A stretch of DNA of 64,000 bases from Penelope pileata (Eukaryota > Chordata > Aves > Galliformes > Cracidae). Location: the NCBI GenBank assembly GCA_013396635.1, contig WBMW01000585.1, forward strand, positions 1,576 to 65,575. Reading direction: 5' to 3'. The first letter of the stretch is position 1; the number at the start of each line of letters is the position of its first letter. Made by a program: the position numbers and the translations under genes. The notes beneath the pieces are model-generated. The model was not told the origin of the DNA. It was given only the letters and a program-made list of their open reading frames with translations, and ran no database searches. Below are positions 1 to 11,730 of this stretch, piece by piece.

Positions 1-300
1 GGGAGCGCCGTGCACTGGGGCAGGGGGGGCCGGGGCGCGGCTGAGGCCCCCCCCGCTTACAGCCTGGGAGCTGCGCTGCGCTCTGCTGCACTCTTGAGTT
101 TCCCTCGGCCATGGTCCCTGGGCACGCGGGGTCGTTCCCCTCGAGTTTGTGCCCCAGCGGCTCTGGCAGCGAAAGGGTGGAGTGCTCCAGAGGTGTCCAC
201 GTGTGCGGCTCTGTCTGCGCTGGAGCTCTCTGCACAGTTTTTCTTTCCGTGTTTCTTTTCTATCTGTCGGAGGTCTTTATTATTACTTGTGGTCACTCTT
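1..300. other. CpG-rich segment, possible edge of a CpG island
   Basis: The first ~180 bases hold about 17 CpG dinucleotides and long G and C runs, then CpG density falls off quickly. This could be the downstream edge of a promoter island, perhaps that of KIF26A, lying mostly before the window. No exon or splice site could be confirmed in it. Confidence 0.4.
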
Positions 301-814
301 CCTTTAGTAACCACAGGGAACAAAGCTTCTAAAAGTGATGCAGGTGGAAAAAGCAGAGCTTCGTGCAGAGCTGAGCAGACCCCCCAGGTTTGCTGATGGG
401 GCTCAATGCGGCAGAGGACCCCATGGTTCTGTTTTGGGGCACCAAAACCATGTGCTGGGTTTTTGATAACATTTGGCAGTAATGTATTGTTTCCTAAACA
501 ATGCTTATCTGGATGCTTGCAAGCATGGGGGGAGGGCCCGAAGAGGAAGCCAAACCCTATTGACCTTCATTTTCATTCAAAGAGTTCCTGTATGATCTAC
601 AGAATTTCCATTGAATCTAAATATAGTTTTGTTTGGAAGTGCGTTGTGGAGCAGTGTCAGCGAGGTTTGTGTTCCCAGCCCCGACGCGAAGCCCTCTGCC
701 CTCAGCAGAGCTCTGTGCGGCGCGGCAGGGTCCCGGGAGCTCCTGTTGCTGCGGTGTGAGAGGTTCAGATCTCCGTGCTCAGCACTGCCACGGGCTGCCC
801 TGAGCTGTGCTGGA

Positions 815-957
815 GTCACCGACCCTGGAGGTGTTCAAGAACTGTGGAGGTGTGGTCCATAGGGACGTGGTTGGTGGGCATTGCTGGTGGTGAGCGGGTG
901 GTTGGAGCTGGTGATCTTAGAGGTCTTTTTCAACCTTAATGATTCTGTGATTCACTG
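815..957 (+). mobile_element. CR1 LINE, 3' end fragment
   Basis: Sense-strand 3' end of a CR1: the GGAGTCACC...CCTGGAGGTGTTCAAGAA block, then GATCTTAGAGGTCTTTTTCAACC and a terminal ATGATTCTGTGATTC. CR1 copies are usually 5'-truncated, as here. It is diverged from consensus, so not recent. Confidence 0.88.
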
Positions 958-2654
958 CGGTTGGGATTGGGGCTGTTGGACCTTTTTGCTGTATGGATCG
1001 CTGTGAGCGGTGCAATCAGCTGAGTTCCCATTGTGAGGTGTGTGCCATAGGGCCAGGGGCACAAAGCCCCGTTCCCACCGTGGCCGTAGGACTGTGCCTG
1101 ACAGGAGGGAGCAGTTTGGGGATGGAGATGCCCAGGTGTGTGGGGAGCAGAGCGCTGTCCCCTTCCCACCGGTCCCAGGGGACCTTCATCAGCGCTTGGT
1201 GATGGGCGAATGACACCCCCTGTTCTGCCGGGCTTCAAAGCATGCCCGGGAAAGCAATGAAATAGTCATCCCCGTGGTGCCGGCACCTCGCCAGGCTTAG
1301 TCACGGAGTCACGGGCTGGGGGTCACCGAGCGAGCAGCGGGCAGGTCCTCGGGATCTCTCAGGAAGAGTTTCCCAGCGTGTCCGAGGCCTCCAGCGCTCA
1401 GCCCAGCAGCTCCAGGCAGGGCAGTGCAGGGAGGCAGCAGGCAGGGGCTGGGCGCTGGGCTGCTGCCGTGTGCCGGCAGTGGGAGCCTGATGCAACGCGC
1501 TGGCAGCTGAGCGCGGTGATGGCTGTGCCAGGAAGGCAGCCTGTGTTTCTCATAGTTTTTTTTTTTTTCCCCCTTCTTTCTTGTTTAATTATATAACAAG
1601 ACGTGAAAAAGCAGCTCTTCTCCGTGAGTTTCGCGCCTGCACAGTCAAGGTCCAAAGAGTTTCTCCTGAGCTCCCATAAGGTGCAGCCTGGGGGCCGCTG
1701 CCCGGGGCCATGGTGGTGAAGGCATCTTTCAGCACAGGTTGAGAAAGACTTCCACACCTGGCTTAAACCCCTTTGGAAAGGTGGGTGGGTGCCTCGGAGA
1801 TGAAAGCGGGGCCAGTTTCCTGCTGTTGATATCTGCGCTGATGAAAGAGAGAAACTGTGTTCTTCTGCGTGGGGCAGCTGAGAAGGGATGGAATCCGCGT
1901 TGGGGTGAGAAGCCAAAGCGCTGTTTGCAGTCTGCAGGGATAACAGATGTAATTGCTCGGGAGGGCTGTGATTCATCGTTTGTGTGGTGCTGTCCTTTCA
2001 GTTAGGCGTGTTTGAAATATATAAATAATGGAAAGTTTCGGTGCTCAGATGATGGGCATTGATTACGGAACGCTGGGAGTTGTTTGGGTCTTTTTCAAGT
2101 CCTCCAAATCTCTGTTGGCGGATGATGTAGAGATAGATGTCTTTGCTTATGTTAAAACTCCCGAACGATTCCCTTAAATAGGAGATGTGCTGCACCCCAC
2201 GCTGTCGATTCCCTTCTTTTCACTGCTGCTGTCTTTACAGTTTGCTGCCACAGTGGGGCCCGTGAGCGAACCAGAGTGTGACTTTGCATCCAGCAAGGAT
2301 GGGGGGGGGAAAAAAAGTTTAATCTTCAATTCCTACAAATGAGCAGTTTGGTATAAGCATCAGTCACTGGCTCATGTACTGAACAGTGGAGGAGGGAAAA
2401 AAAAAAAAAAGGTGCTTTGGTTTCTCCTTAATTAAAAGTTTTGTATGTGCCTCACAGGCTGTTCCCTGGGGAGCACGCAGTGGCTGGAGCACAACCCAGG
2501 GGTGCCTGGGAGTTGCTGCTGTTGGCAGTGAGGTGGTGGTGCTGCTTCTCTCCGGGTTGGCAAGGAGCCTTGTCACAAAGCCACCCCGACAATTACCGCT
2601 AATTGGCATCATTGTTGGCAGGTTCACAAGAGAGGCTGAGGACTGAATGGGGAT

Positions 2655-2745
2655 GTGGATTAAATTAGTAATAATAATACTTAGCACCTCAAATCTTCCC
2701 AGTACTTCACAGATGCTAATTAATTAATTTGCGCGGTGCCCCTGC
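2655..2745. repeat. Possible ancient MIR/LINE2-type remnant
   Basis: AATAATAATACTTAGCACCT, AGTACTTCACAGATGCTAAT and TAATTAATTT loosely follow the old amniote SINE/LINE2 pattern (ACTTAGCAC..TTTACAAA..TTAATTAAT). Too diverged for certainty. Confidence 0.35.
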
Positions 2746-3837
2746 TCAGCAAACCCAAGGGCTGTGGTTTCCAGAGAGGTGTGTGTGGCCAAGAGGTGCA
2801 TGTCCCTGGGGAGGGGACATGAGGGACGCGAGGGATGCGTGGGAGCTGACTATAACAACAATACCCAGTTCTGCTGAAATAAGAATTTTTCATCAGCTCT
2901 ACAAGGAGGCCAAGACAAGAGGAAGTTTTCTTTGGAAGCAGTGGGCAGTCCCTCCCTGCTGGGGACTCGCAGCTCGTTTTGCCCATCCGCAGCCTGAGCT
3001 GTTCGGGCTGTGCCTGCCGCAGTGCGGGATGGTGACATGAGTTCTGCATTACCACGAGGTCAGCCAAGTCCTCGCTGTCCTAGTTTTTGGGAGCTGCTTT
3101 TCTTCCCTCCTGTGTTCCCTGACGCATTACCTTCACTGCGTGTTACACGAGGCACAGCGCTGAGAGGCTCCTGGAGTTTGGGAGACGAAGGAGTGACGGT
3201 CTGCTCTTGGGGTGGAGAGCACTTCTGATCTCTGCAGCTCTGTGTTCCCAGCTGACCCAGGAAGCCATGGCCAGGTATAGAGGCTCCGTACCAGCCCTGG
3301 TCTGGAGAGAGTGCTGGTGGCCAGGACAGGTCCTGCTAATGTACCATGAACCATTTGATGGGGCTGAGCACCTCGCCGTGCTCCTGGCAGGCTCTGCTAC
3401 CCAGGTAGAGCTGGAGGAAGGGGAGGACAGGGAGGCTTCAGGCACGTGGCCATGCTGCTGGGCTGCTGCCCACTGCCCCTGCTGCTTCCCACAGCCACAG
3501 GCTGTCGGTTCACCTGTGCATCACCTGCCAGGGAAACAACGTTTTGGGAACAGCACACACTTCCCTGTGTGTTTCTCATCCGTGCTAGATAATGCTGTTT
3601 GTTTCCACCAGTGGCAGAGCTCAGGCAGGACGGTTTGGTAGGATGGGTGCTTCCATCCCCTCCTTGGCTCTCCCTGTGCCTCTGCGTTGTGACACCTGTG
3701 TCCAGGTGTCCCTCCACATGCTGGTGACTCAGTAAGAGGTGGCTGTGCTCTGTGCCATTCGGGGATGTACATGTACCGACAGGGAGCCAATGCTGCCCGG
3801 CTGCCTGGCTTCTGCCGAACAGTGGATACCAGCGGTA

Positions 3838-4102
3838 GGACAGGAGGCGATAGGATGAGAGGTGATGGCCTGAAGTTGTGCCAGGGGAAGCTCAGGTTGG
3901 ATATTAGGAAAAACTTCTCCGAAAGAGAGGTCAGGCATTGGAATGGGCTGCCCAGGGAGATGGTGGAGTCACCGTCCCTGGAGATGTTCAGGAAGAGGGT
4001 AGGTGTGGCACTGAGGGACAGGGTGTGGCGGTGTGGTGGTGATGGGTTGATGGTTGGACTTGATGATCTTAGTGGTCTTTCCAACCGTAATGGTTCTGTG
4101 AC
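3838..4102 (+). mobile_element. CR1 LINE, 3' UTR fragment
   Basis: Starts near AGGACAGGAGGCGATAGGATG. It runs through the CAGGTTGGATATTAGGAAAAA block, GGGCTGCCCAGGGAGATGGT and GATGATCTTAGTGGTCTTTCC, and ends TGGTTCTGTGA. This is a standard 5'-truncated sense-strand CR1 tail. The open frames on both strands across it are by-products of the repeat. Confidence 0.9.
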
Positions 4103-5544
4103 CAGGCTGGTTCTGCACAGCCTCTCGCACTGGTTTGTTGTGGAGATTATTGCATGCTCCAGAGGCCAGGGGGCTGCACTGCATGCAGAGGGGCCCGGCA
4201 GCGGGTTTCATCTCCATGAGTTTGCCTGTGAGGTCGTGGTTCCCTGACAGCACGCCTTTGACAGCACGTGGTAACTTCTCTCAGCGCTGGAGGCGCACGT
4301 GGAAGACATCTGAGCTTTTAGAAGCAAGCTCTGGCTTTTGGTGGAGTTTTTCTTTCCGTGCCCGTTGCTTACTACTGCTGTGTCAGCAGTTTCTGCTGAG
4401 CGGCATGGACACCTGCAGGCTGAGCGCTCGGGCTCCTCCCTTGCCAAAGGGCTGTTTTTCTTTCTGTGGGGTCTGTGTTTAAGTGGGCTGAAGTGGGTAA
4501 GGGATGCTGAGGGGGAGAACCGTGTCTTTTACAGCTTCTTCTGCAGAAGAATTGAGTTTTCAGGGCTCTTTGCAAGCACTGAGCACACCTTAAAATGTTC
4601 TGTATTTAACATTCCAAAAACATGTAAGTGGAAGAGTGAGGTCTCAGTTAATAAATACGAAACTACAGGGCATTTTTTGAGATGCACTTTTAATATTTAA
4701 TTCTGCGAGAGAGACTCTTGCAGGGACGTGGCTGCAGGGTGCTTGGGGCTGCGAGCTCAGAGGTGGATGGCAGGTACCGTGCAGCCTGACAGCAGGGTGA
4801 GGGACAACGCCGTGTCCAGTGTGTCAGCGTGAGCCCTTCACTGGTTCCTGTCTGTGCTGCAGTCCCCACGCCACCCTATCCGATAGGCTGCGGAAACTGA
4901 TGCTTAATGGGTTTGCTTTAGCCATTTAGGATTTCCAAGCATGCCCTTTTAAAGTCCAGGGGAGCAGGATTGTCTTGCAGGAGGGATGCCCGAGGCCACA
5001 GACCTTCTTGCTGGGGGATCTGCAGCGGGGGAGCAGGGGTTGCACAATTAGCTGGAGATGCTGCGGTCTGGGGCTGGCTGGGTAATTAGCACTGCTGTGG
5101 CTATTGCCTTCAGCACCCTGCCCTGTTAGGGGAGAGGGAGGAAACACATAAACCATTTCAAAATCCCAGGGGGTGGAAAAGAGCATCTGCTGCTAACATC
5201 TGAGGTTACTTTGAACCTGTTGAAATATGTAGTCGCTGCTTTATTGTTTTTGCCAAGAGTTTCCACCTACAGTGATTCCAGCCTCTGGCTTGTTCGCAGA
5301 GAGGTTACAGGAGGCAGCAGTCATCCTCCTCTCTCCTGGCCTGCAGCAGCTGATTGCGGCTGCTCCTCTGGGCCTGGCAGTGCCAGGGGATAGCTGGAAC
5401 CACCGGGGGATCTGCCTTTCCCAGCACCGAAATTGCTGCCACGTGTACAGTTGCTCCTGGGGTTTCCTGCTGCCTGGTACTCCACAGGTGAATCTCCCAC
5501 CTTGGCGATGATCAGCAGCTGTCTGGATGTGGTCCAAGGCTCCT

Positions 5545-5625
5545 TGCTCTGAGTGTTCCTGCTGGAGCAGGGGTTGGACTGTGGACCCAGAGGTTCCTTC
5601 CCAGCTCAGCCATTCTGTCAGCATG
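5545..5625 (+). mobile_element. Old CR1 3' tail remnant
   Basis: GAGCAGGGGTTGGACTGTGG, CCCAGAGGTTCCTTCCCAGC and then TCAGCCATTCTGT match the usual CR1 tail (GAGCAGG-TTGGACTAGATG...AGGTCCCTTCCAACCTCA-CCATTCTGTG), with substitutions. The left boundary is unclear and may extend back to about 5330. Confidence 0.6.
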
Positions 5626-5924
5626 CACTCTGCGGGTCCAAATCCTTTCCCCACTGTGAGGATGCTGATGTAGGGAAGCGCGAGCTGGCCCCTGGCTTTC
5701 AGCTGACTGAGGAACTTGCTGTTGTGACACATGAGCTTGTTGTACCTCTAAGTGAGCTTCCATATCTGTATGGAACTGCATGTTTGTCGTGTGGAGGATT
5801 TTTATGTGATGATGCTGTTACCTTTCTCAAAATTGGATTACCTTCATGAACTAGATCTATGTGGGTATTACTCACATTGAATGTGGCAGGCTGCTGTGAA
5901 ATTGAGAGTATCATATCTTCCTTT

Positions 5925-5952
5925 TATGTATGTATGTACTTATTTATTTATT
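5925..5952 (+). repeat. Short ATGT / TATT tetranucleotide repeat
   Basis: Three ATGT units followed by three TTAT-type units. Confidence 0.7.
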
Positions 5953-8326
5953 GGAAATCTATGGAATTTGATTTGTCTGAATTAATCTGTGACCTCAGAC
6001 TTGCAGCACTGGAATATCTATTTTTTGTACTCACAGCTCTGGTATATCCCAAATGGGAAGCATCTCCAGAAAGGCGTGAGCCCTCTCTCTGTTACTGATT
6101 AGGCACTGGATGAGGAACAGGCTGATTTCTTTTACAAGTGTCTGCCAATTCTGTGTGGTATTTCCAGTGGGTGCCTGATGGGAGATAACTCGGGCCTTGT
6201 TTTTATGGGAAATGAGTCTCCTGCTGCTGCCTTTGCCATCAGGAGGAATAGCTCAGACACGGGATAGGGATGCAAGTCCTGAATTTAGTCCCTGTAGATC
6301 TGTCACTGCCCATGTGCGTGAATTTGGACGAGCTGCTTAATATTGCTGTGCTTAACTTCTCCTTTGCCCAGCAGAGAGACATTTCTTCCATCTTTTGTCC
6401 ATTTCTGATAAACATTTTTTTTTTTGGTGAGGAGACTGTTGGCTGATGGCACTGAGCATCATCGCCTCCTGCTCTTAGCAGGGCTGACTGTTGCTGTAAC
6501 ACATGTAACGAGGAGGAATATATGATAACATAGGGACACAGAAACTGATGGACTCTGCCTTGCAACTGAACTTTCAGGTTGGGTGTCTCAGCCAGGGGCA
6601 GGGGAGGGAGATTTGAGGCAGAGGTCTCTGCAACAGCAAACACAGCAAACAAAGCCAGGGACTTTAGATAATCCGTGCAGATAGTAACAGACTCCTGAAA
6701 ATCACAGCTTTCTTGGAGGGGAGTGCTGAGGCTGTGGGAAGGGGCCAAAGGTGCCGCAGAGGATGTCCTGGCGAAGTGGAGCCTGTATAAGTAGCAGGAA
6801 TCAGACAGCTCAGGAGCGTGGAGGAGAGCAGTACTGATGGCACCTGGACGGGGCTCACCTGCAGGCTGTGCTGTGCATCCCTGGGGTGGAGCTAGAGGGC
6901 TGCCTTGAGATGTGGTGTGTCCTTGCAGTACCTCAGGAACTCTTCACTGGCTTCAGTCCCCCCTACTGCCGTTGAAGTTCATGCCCAAGTGTGTTACTTA
7001 TTAATTTTTCATTAAAAACATTTTGTTTTTAAATGGAAAAAAGCATGATTTTGTACAGAAACCCAAGAACAAAGCTTCAGATGATTATTCCCAGCAAAGG
7101 CTGGGGCCAACGCCGCTTTGCAGAAGCAGTATATTCCTTAGGATGAGTTTAAGTGAATGCAAACTTCTGGTGTATACTTCTTTGGACTGACTGCTTTGCT
7201 TTGAAGCTGCATGAACTTTGAGGGCGTAGCTGGCAGATGTTCATGTTGGAGAAAGATCGTTTAGCTGGTATAAATAAACCCACCTATTTTAGGCAGCAGA
7301 ATGCCATTGTTGCATGTTTGTTTCATCACAAAGAGTCTGACTGCTGTATGCATCACCCCAGCGTAGAGTGAATCAGCGGAATCTCAGCACTTGCTCACAA
7401 AAAAAAAAAAAGGCTTAGGTGCACACAATTATCCTTCTTTCTGAGTCAGGCCTTAAAATCAGTCTTTGATCAGCATTCCTGGAATTTGGCAGGCTGCTCT
7501 TAGCTTCTACTGGGGCTGGGCCAGCATTCCCATATGTCAATACCTGTGCAGCATTGATTGAAATGCCAGGCGGCTGTGGGAAAATGATCAATTTTCATTT
7601 AGCTCTTAGCAAATCTTCCCCTGCTGTTGCTGAGGGATTTTGTGCTGCTGGGTGAATAGGATGGGAAGCGTTCTGTGCAGAGCTGAAATGTGATGCTTCT
7701 GGCGAGGCTGGGCATTGACTGGCTTTCAGCACTAACTGCTAAGGTGAAGTATTAGTCCTGGTTCTCACAGCATTCAAAAGATTATGTTTAAATGTGTTTC
7801 CTGTTTTACCACAACATGCAACTTGTTACAGCGTGGTTTGTATTGCTGTCAGTGTGAGTAGATTGATCAGTGCTGATTACGCTGCAAATGGGCAGCGTTT
7901 GGCTTTGTGCTTTAAGTCATTTGGCAAGTTAGATGTACTCGGTTTGCATTGTACTCTCTTTATTGCCTTGTGTTGTTCTTTCTGTATTGTGTGTGGCAGC
8001 ATGTATTTATTCCTTTTGGCATTGTTGCCATTCTCCTGCGTCTCAGAGTTCAGCAATTTCCTACAGCTTGTGTGTAGCTTGATCAAATAAAAGTTCTTTC
8101 AGGGTTGCCTGCTGCTTTTGCATCTTGACTGCTGAGCAGTTCAGAGGTGATGGCTGTGCCCAGGGTCCATTGCGTGATACTGCTCAGTGTTTGGATGTCA
8201 GTGGGGTGGCTGAGGTCAGTGACACCATGCTGGACTGGTGGTACATGTGCCACTGTCATCCTAAAGCAGGAACTGGGAGCTGTTGTCACCCCCATGCTGT
8301 ACGCTGGCTCCTGGGACTCTGAGATC

Positions 8327-8625
8327 ATTGAATCATAGAGTGACTTGGGTTGGAAGGGACCTCAGAGCTAATTAATTTCCAACCCCCTGCCATGGGCAGG
8401 GTTGCCCCCTGCCAGATCAGGCTGCCCAGGAACCCATCCAGCCTGGCCTTGAGCACCTCCAGGGATGGGGCATCCACAGCTTCCCAGGGCAGCTGTGCCA
8501 GTGCCTCACCATCCTCTGAGTAAAGAATTTCCCCTTAAAATCTAACCTAAATCTCCCTTCTTTTAGTTTAAAGCCGTTACCCGTTATACACTGTCAGACT
8601 GCATAAGAAGTTGTTCTCCATAGTG
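8327..8625 (-). mobile_element. CR1 LINE, 3' end fragment
   Basis: Antisense CR1. It begins with the reverse-complement tail TCATTGAATCATAGAGTGAC, then GGGTTGGAAGGGACCTCAGA, CCAGCCTGGCCTTGAGCACC, a GATGGGGCATCCACAGCTTC block and CTAACCTAAATCTCCC. It fades near TTGTTCTCC. A 5'-truncated copy. Confidence 0.93.
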
Positions 8626-9391
8626 TTTATAAGCTCACTTTAAATACAAAAAGGCCGCAAAAGGACATGGCAGTCTCAACAGCTGTCTGGGATATGAAGA
8701 CATACAAGTGGTTCATTTGATCTGGAAATCTGGCCATCCATGTTTCAATTCCTGTACTGCTTTTTGGTCAGCTATAGAGGGACTGGGCTCGCCTGCTTTG
8801 TGGTGAAAGCATTCAGCTCTTCCCTTGGTAGCATTTGGGTTCTCTTTGAGTGCCTCTGCACGAAACGTGCTGGTGTTGCGACAGACCCTCTCTTTAACAC
8901 CAAATTATCTGGAGTGTGTCGTGTAAAAGCAACTGCTTGTGTCTATTGCCCAGCTGCAGCCAGGCTACAGCAAACAATGGCACAGTTCCCAGGAGGAAAA
9001 GTGGCTAAGAGCCAAACCTTATAAATGTGTTTTGTCTGTGGAGTCCTTGGTAGATGCTGGTGTGGAAGTGGCTCCAGAAGCCAAGACTGCTGAGGGGCCT
9101 GGGCATCCAGGCACTGGCCCAGACTGGGGGCATCCCACATGGCCTGTTTTGTGAAAGTAAATGATTTTCAGCTGTGATAAATAGTCAGCAAAAGTTGGAT
9201 GAATCTGGCTTGTGTTCAACAGATAAAGCTTTACCAGTGATGCCAGAGCTCTTGGCATCCAAATGATTGAAACAAGGTTAGGGAAACAGTTGAGTAAGCT
9301 AATCCCTGGCAGCCGGGGTAAGAGGGAATATTGCTTTCAACGTGCAGAGTGTTCTTAGAATTTCTAAGTGTGAAGAGCATGCCAGCCTCTT

Positions 9392-9430
9392 CCAATGGTG
9401 GCTTCCAGTGGTGGCTTCCAGTGGTGGACT
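9392..9430 (+). repeat. 13-bp tandem repeat, 3 copies
   Basis: Units CCAATGGTGGCTT, CCAGTGGTGGCTT and CCAGTGGTGGACT follow each other without spacers and differ at one to three positions. Confidence 0.85.
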
Positions 9431-11675
9431 CTGTGTAATGTTGTTAGAGCAACAGAGTTGTGTTGGTCTTTTGGCCTGGATTTAGTAGAAGTGAGTGCTG
9501 AACATTAGAAAAAGAGTTGTTTGGCAGGCCGAGGTATTATTTGGGAAGTGTCAGCCATGTTGTGATAATGGATCAGTTTTGTGCTGAACACAAGCACATG
9601 CGTTGTGTAGGGATGTAGGTTTGTCAGTTGTGAGTATCAGAGATGAAACCAAGCTGAATCTGTGATGTAGACATCCCATAATCCCCAGGTGTGTGTCCTA
9701 ATGGTGGGAGCATCATGAGGAAGAGAGGTGTTCCCATACCTGCCTGGCCTGGGCCAACTGGTCCCAGGGAAGTCGTCACTAGTGATGAGAAATTACAGAA
9801 CGTGTAAGAACCGTGGTAGGGATCCATAGTGGCCTCTGAAGGGTGAGGCGAGGCACAAGAGTGTTTACCACTATCATCTCAGGGCAGTATCAGTGCTGCT
9901 TTTTCTGGTAGGTGGGCAGATGGGAGGGCTGGTTTGTCCCAGAAACCACTTTTAGAAGTTTCTTGGCTTTAATATGAACTATGGGTGTCGCAGAGCTTTT
10001 GTAAGCAATCTTAAAAACTATGCCATGGGTGAAATACAGGCAGGATTTGGCCTGCAACTATTTTGCCTGTGGCTTGTAATTAAATATAAAGTTAAACCCA
10101 GAATCCCCAGTTAAAATGTTCAGGTGTTAGCATAGCTTGTGTAACTGTGAACAGAGATATGAACTATTGTGCTGACTTCTGCTGAGGATTTCGTTGGAAA
10201 GAAAGGAGAGTACATTTGACATTCCTCCAACAAGCTCTCAGAAGGGTAATTTTGTGTGGATGATTGAGTGGCGTGGAAACACTGTAAGATATTGTCCTTC
10301 TGTGGGTTTTGTAAAGAGGAGATACAGCTGAAGTAATTTATAATATGCAGAGTCTCAGCAGTCTGTTGAGAGAGCTTCTTTAAGCAATTACCTGTAAGAA
10401 TAAAATAAAAAGCATGTATTATTGATAATCACATTCCACATATTAAGAAATATTTCTTCTGATATTGTTAATTTTTTATTTGTAGGCTCCAAAGGAGTGT
10501 AGAAGAACCCAAATGTGGTTGGGGAAGAAAAATATATGAGTTAATACGTTAAGTTTACATATTTTTCTTTTGATGGATTTATGGTTTTTAATTACACCTT
10601 CATGCCTTACATAGGGATCCCTGGGGGCCCTTTCTGAATTTCATGCTTATACTCTTATAGCGATGAGATGCTTTAACCTCCTACCTCGCGCATTCTTACT
10701 GCCGCTCGTCTGACCTCTGCTGAAGTTACTTTTTATTCCAGTTTAAAATTTGAGACCCTGCCAAAGAGCTAAAGAAAATATTTGTGTGACATAGAGTTTC
10801 TCAGCCCGATATGTTGTATGTGTGGGTCTCAGACTGTGAATGGGTTTTTCTCTTTTTCTGCATAGAAGGGACTACTTTGTGCTCGGCACTTGCTGGTTTA
10901 TTTGTGAGTAGCAGCACCCTGGCCTCAACTTACAGGCTCCTTGGCTCCCTTGGGGCTGTTTGGCACTGGAAAGCAGCCGTGTCTTTGCTAACAACTCTTT
11001 GGAAAGCCATTGGAGGGTTTAGGGAAGAGCATCTTCAACACTATGTAGTCCTGAATGTGGCTGTGCATCTCTTTACCTCTGTCTTTGGTTACATACAGCA
11101 GTGGATTCTTATTTCACAACAGCTTGCATCATGGTTCATTTACTGAAAGTGGAACTGGAAACCTGTGTTAACAGGTGGAAAATGAAGCCTACTGGCACAG
11201 TATGGTTTCTGTTGATTTACACTAGTGAAACAGTAATGGATCAGTGTGTGTGTTTTAACAGCACATCCTTTTCATTTTTCTGTTCAGTGGGAATATGATT
11301 ACTTGTATTGGGGAGTGGGGTGGAGCAGTCCCAGGATCTGCTTGATACAGCTCTGACAAAGCTTATCCAAATCTAACAGCAGTTTATCTAAGAGGCACAC
11401 AACTCAGACTGATAATATGCGAACTTTCTGAAAGGTACTTGCCTTTGGACTGACACTGAACATGAATATTCAGCCCACCCTGTGGCATTTGGAAGCAGTT
11501 GAAATAAATGGGAATGTCTAATAGTCTTGCCTTTGGGAAGGCAGTTAAAGGACACCTGAAGAACAGAGTTTATGCTGCACCAGCATTGTGGTATCTGAGC
11601 CTCTTTTCGCAGATTTGTACTGTGTATCCTTGTTACTCTGGTTGTGACTGCTCCTAGGTGCATGTAGCCCAAGCT

Positions 11676-11730
11676 ACATATATCTATCTATCTATATATA
11701 TGTATGTATATATATATATATATACATACA
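11676..11730 (+). repeat. Compound microsatellite (ATCT/GTAT/TA)
   Basis: ATCT units, then TATA and GTAT units, then a (TA) run, ending ACATACA. Likely polymorphic. Confidence 0.9.

Noticed and set aside
1398..1976. 192-codon minus-strand open frame
   Set aside because: Lies in GC-rich DNA where long chance frames are common. No domain, no splice context and low-complexity composition.
3521..4084. 187-codon minus-strand open frame
   Set aside because: Largely antisense to the CR1 at 3838-4102.
5241..5732. 163-codon minus-strand open frame
   Set aside because: It overlaps a sense-strand CR1 tail near 5545-5625 and shows no protein family.
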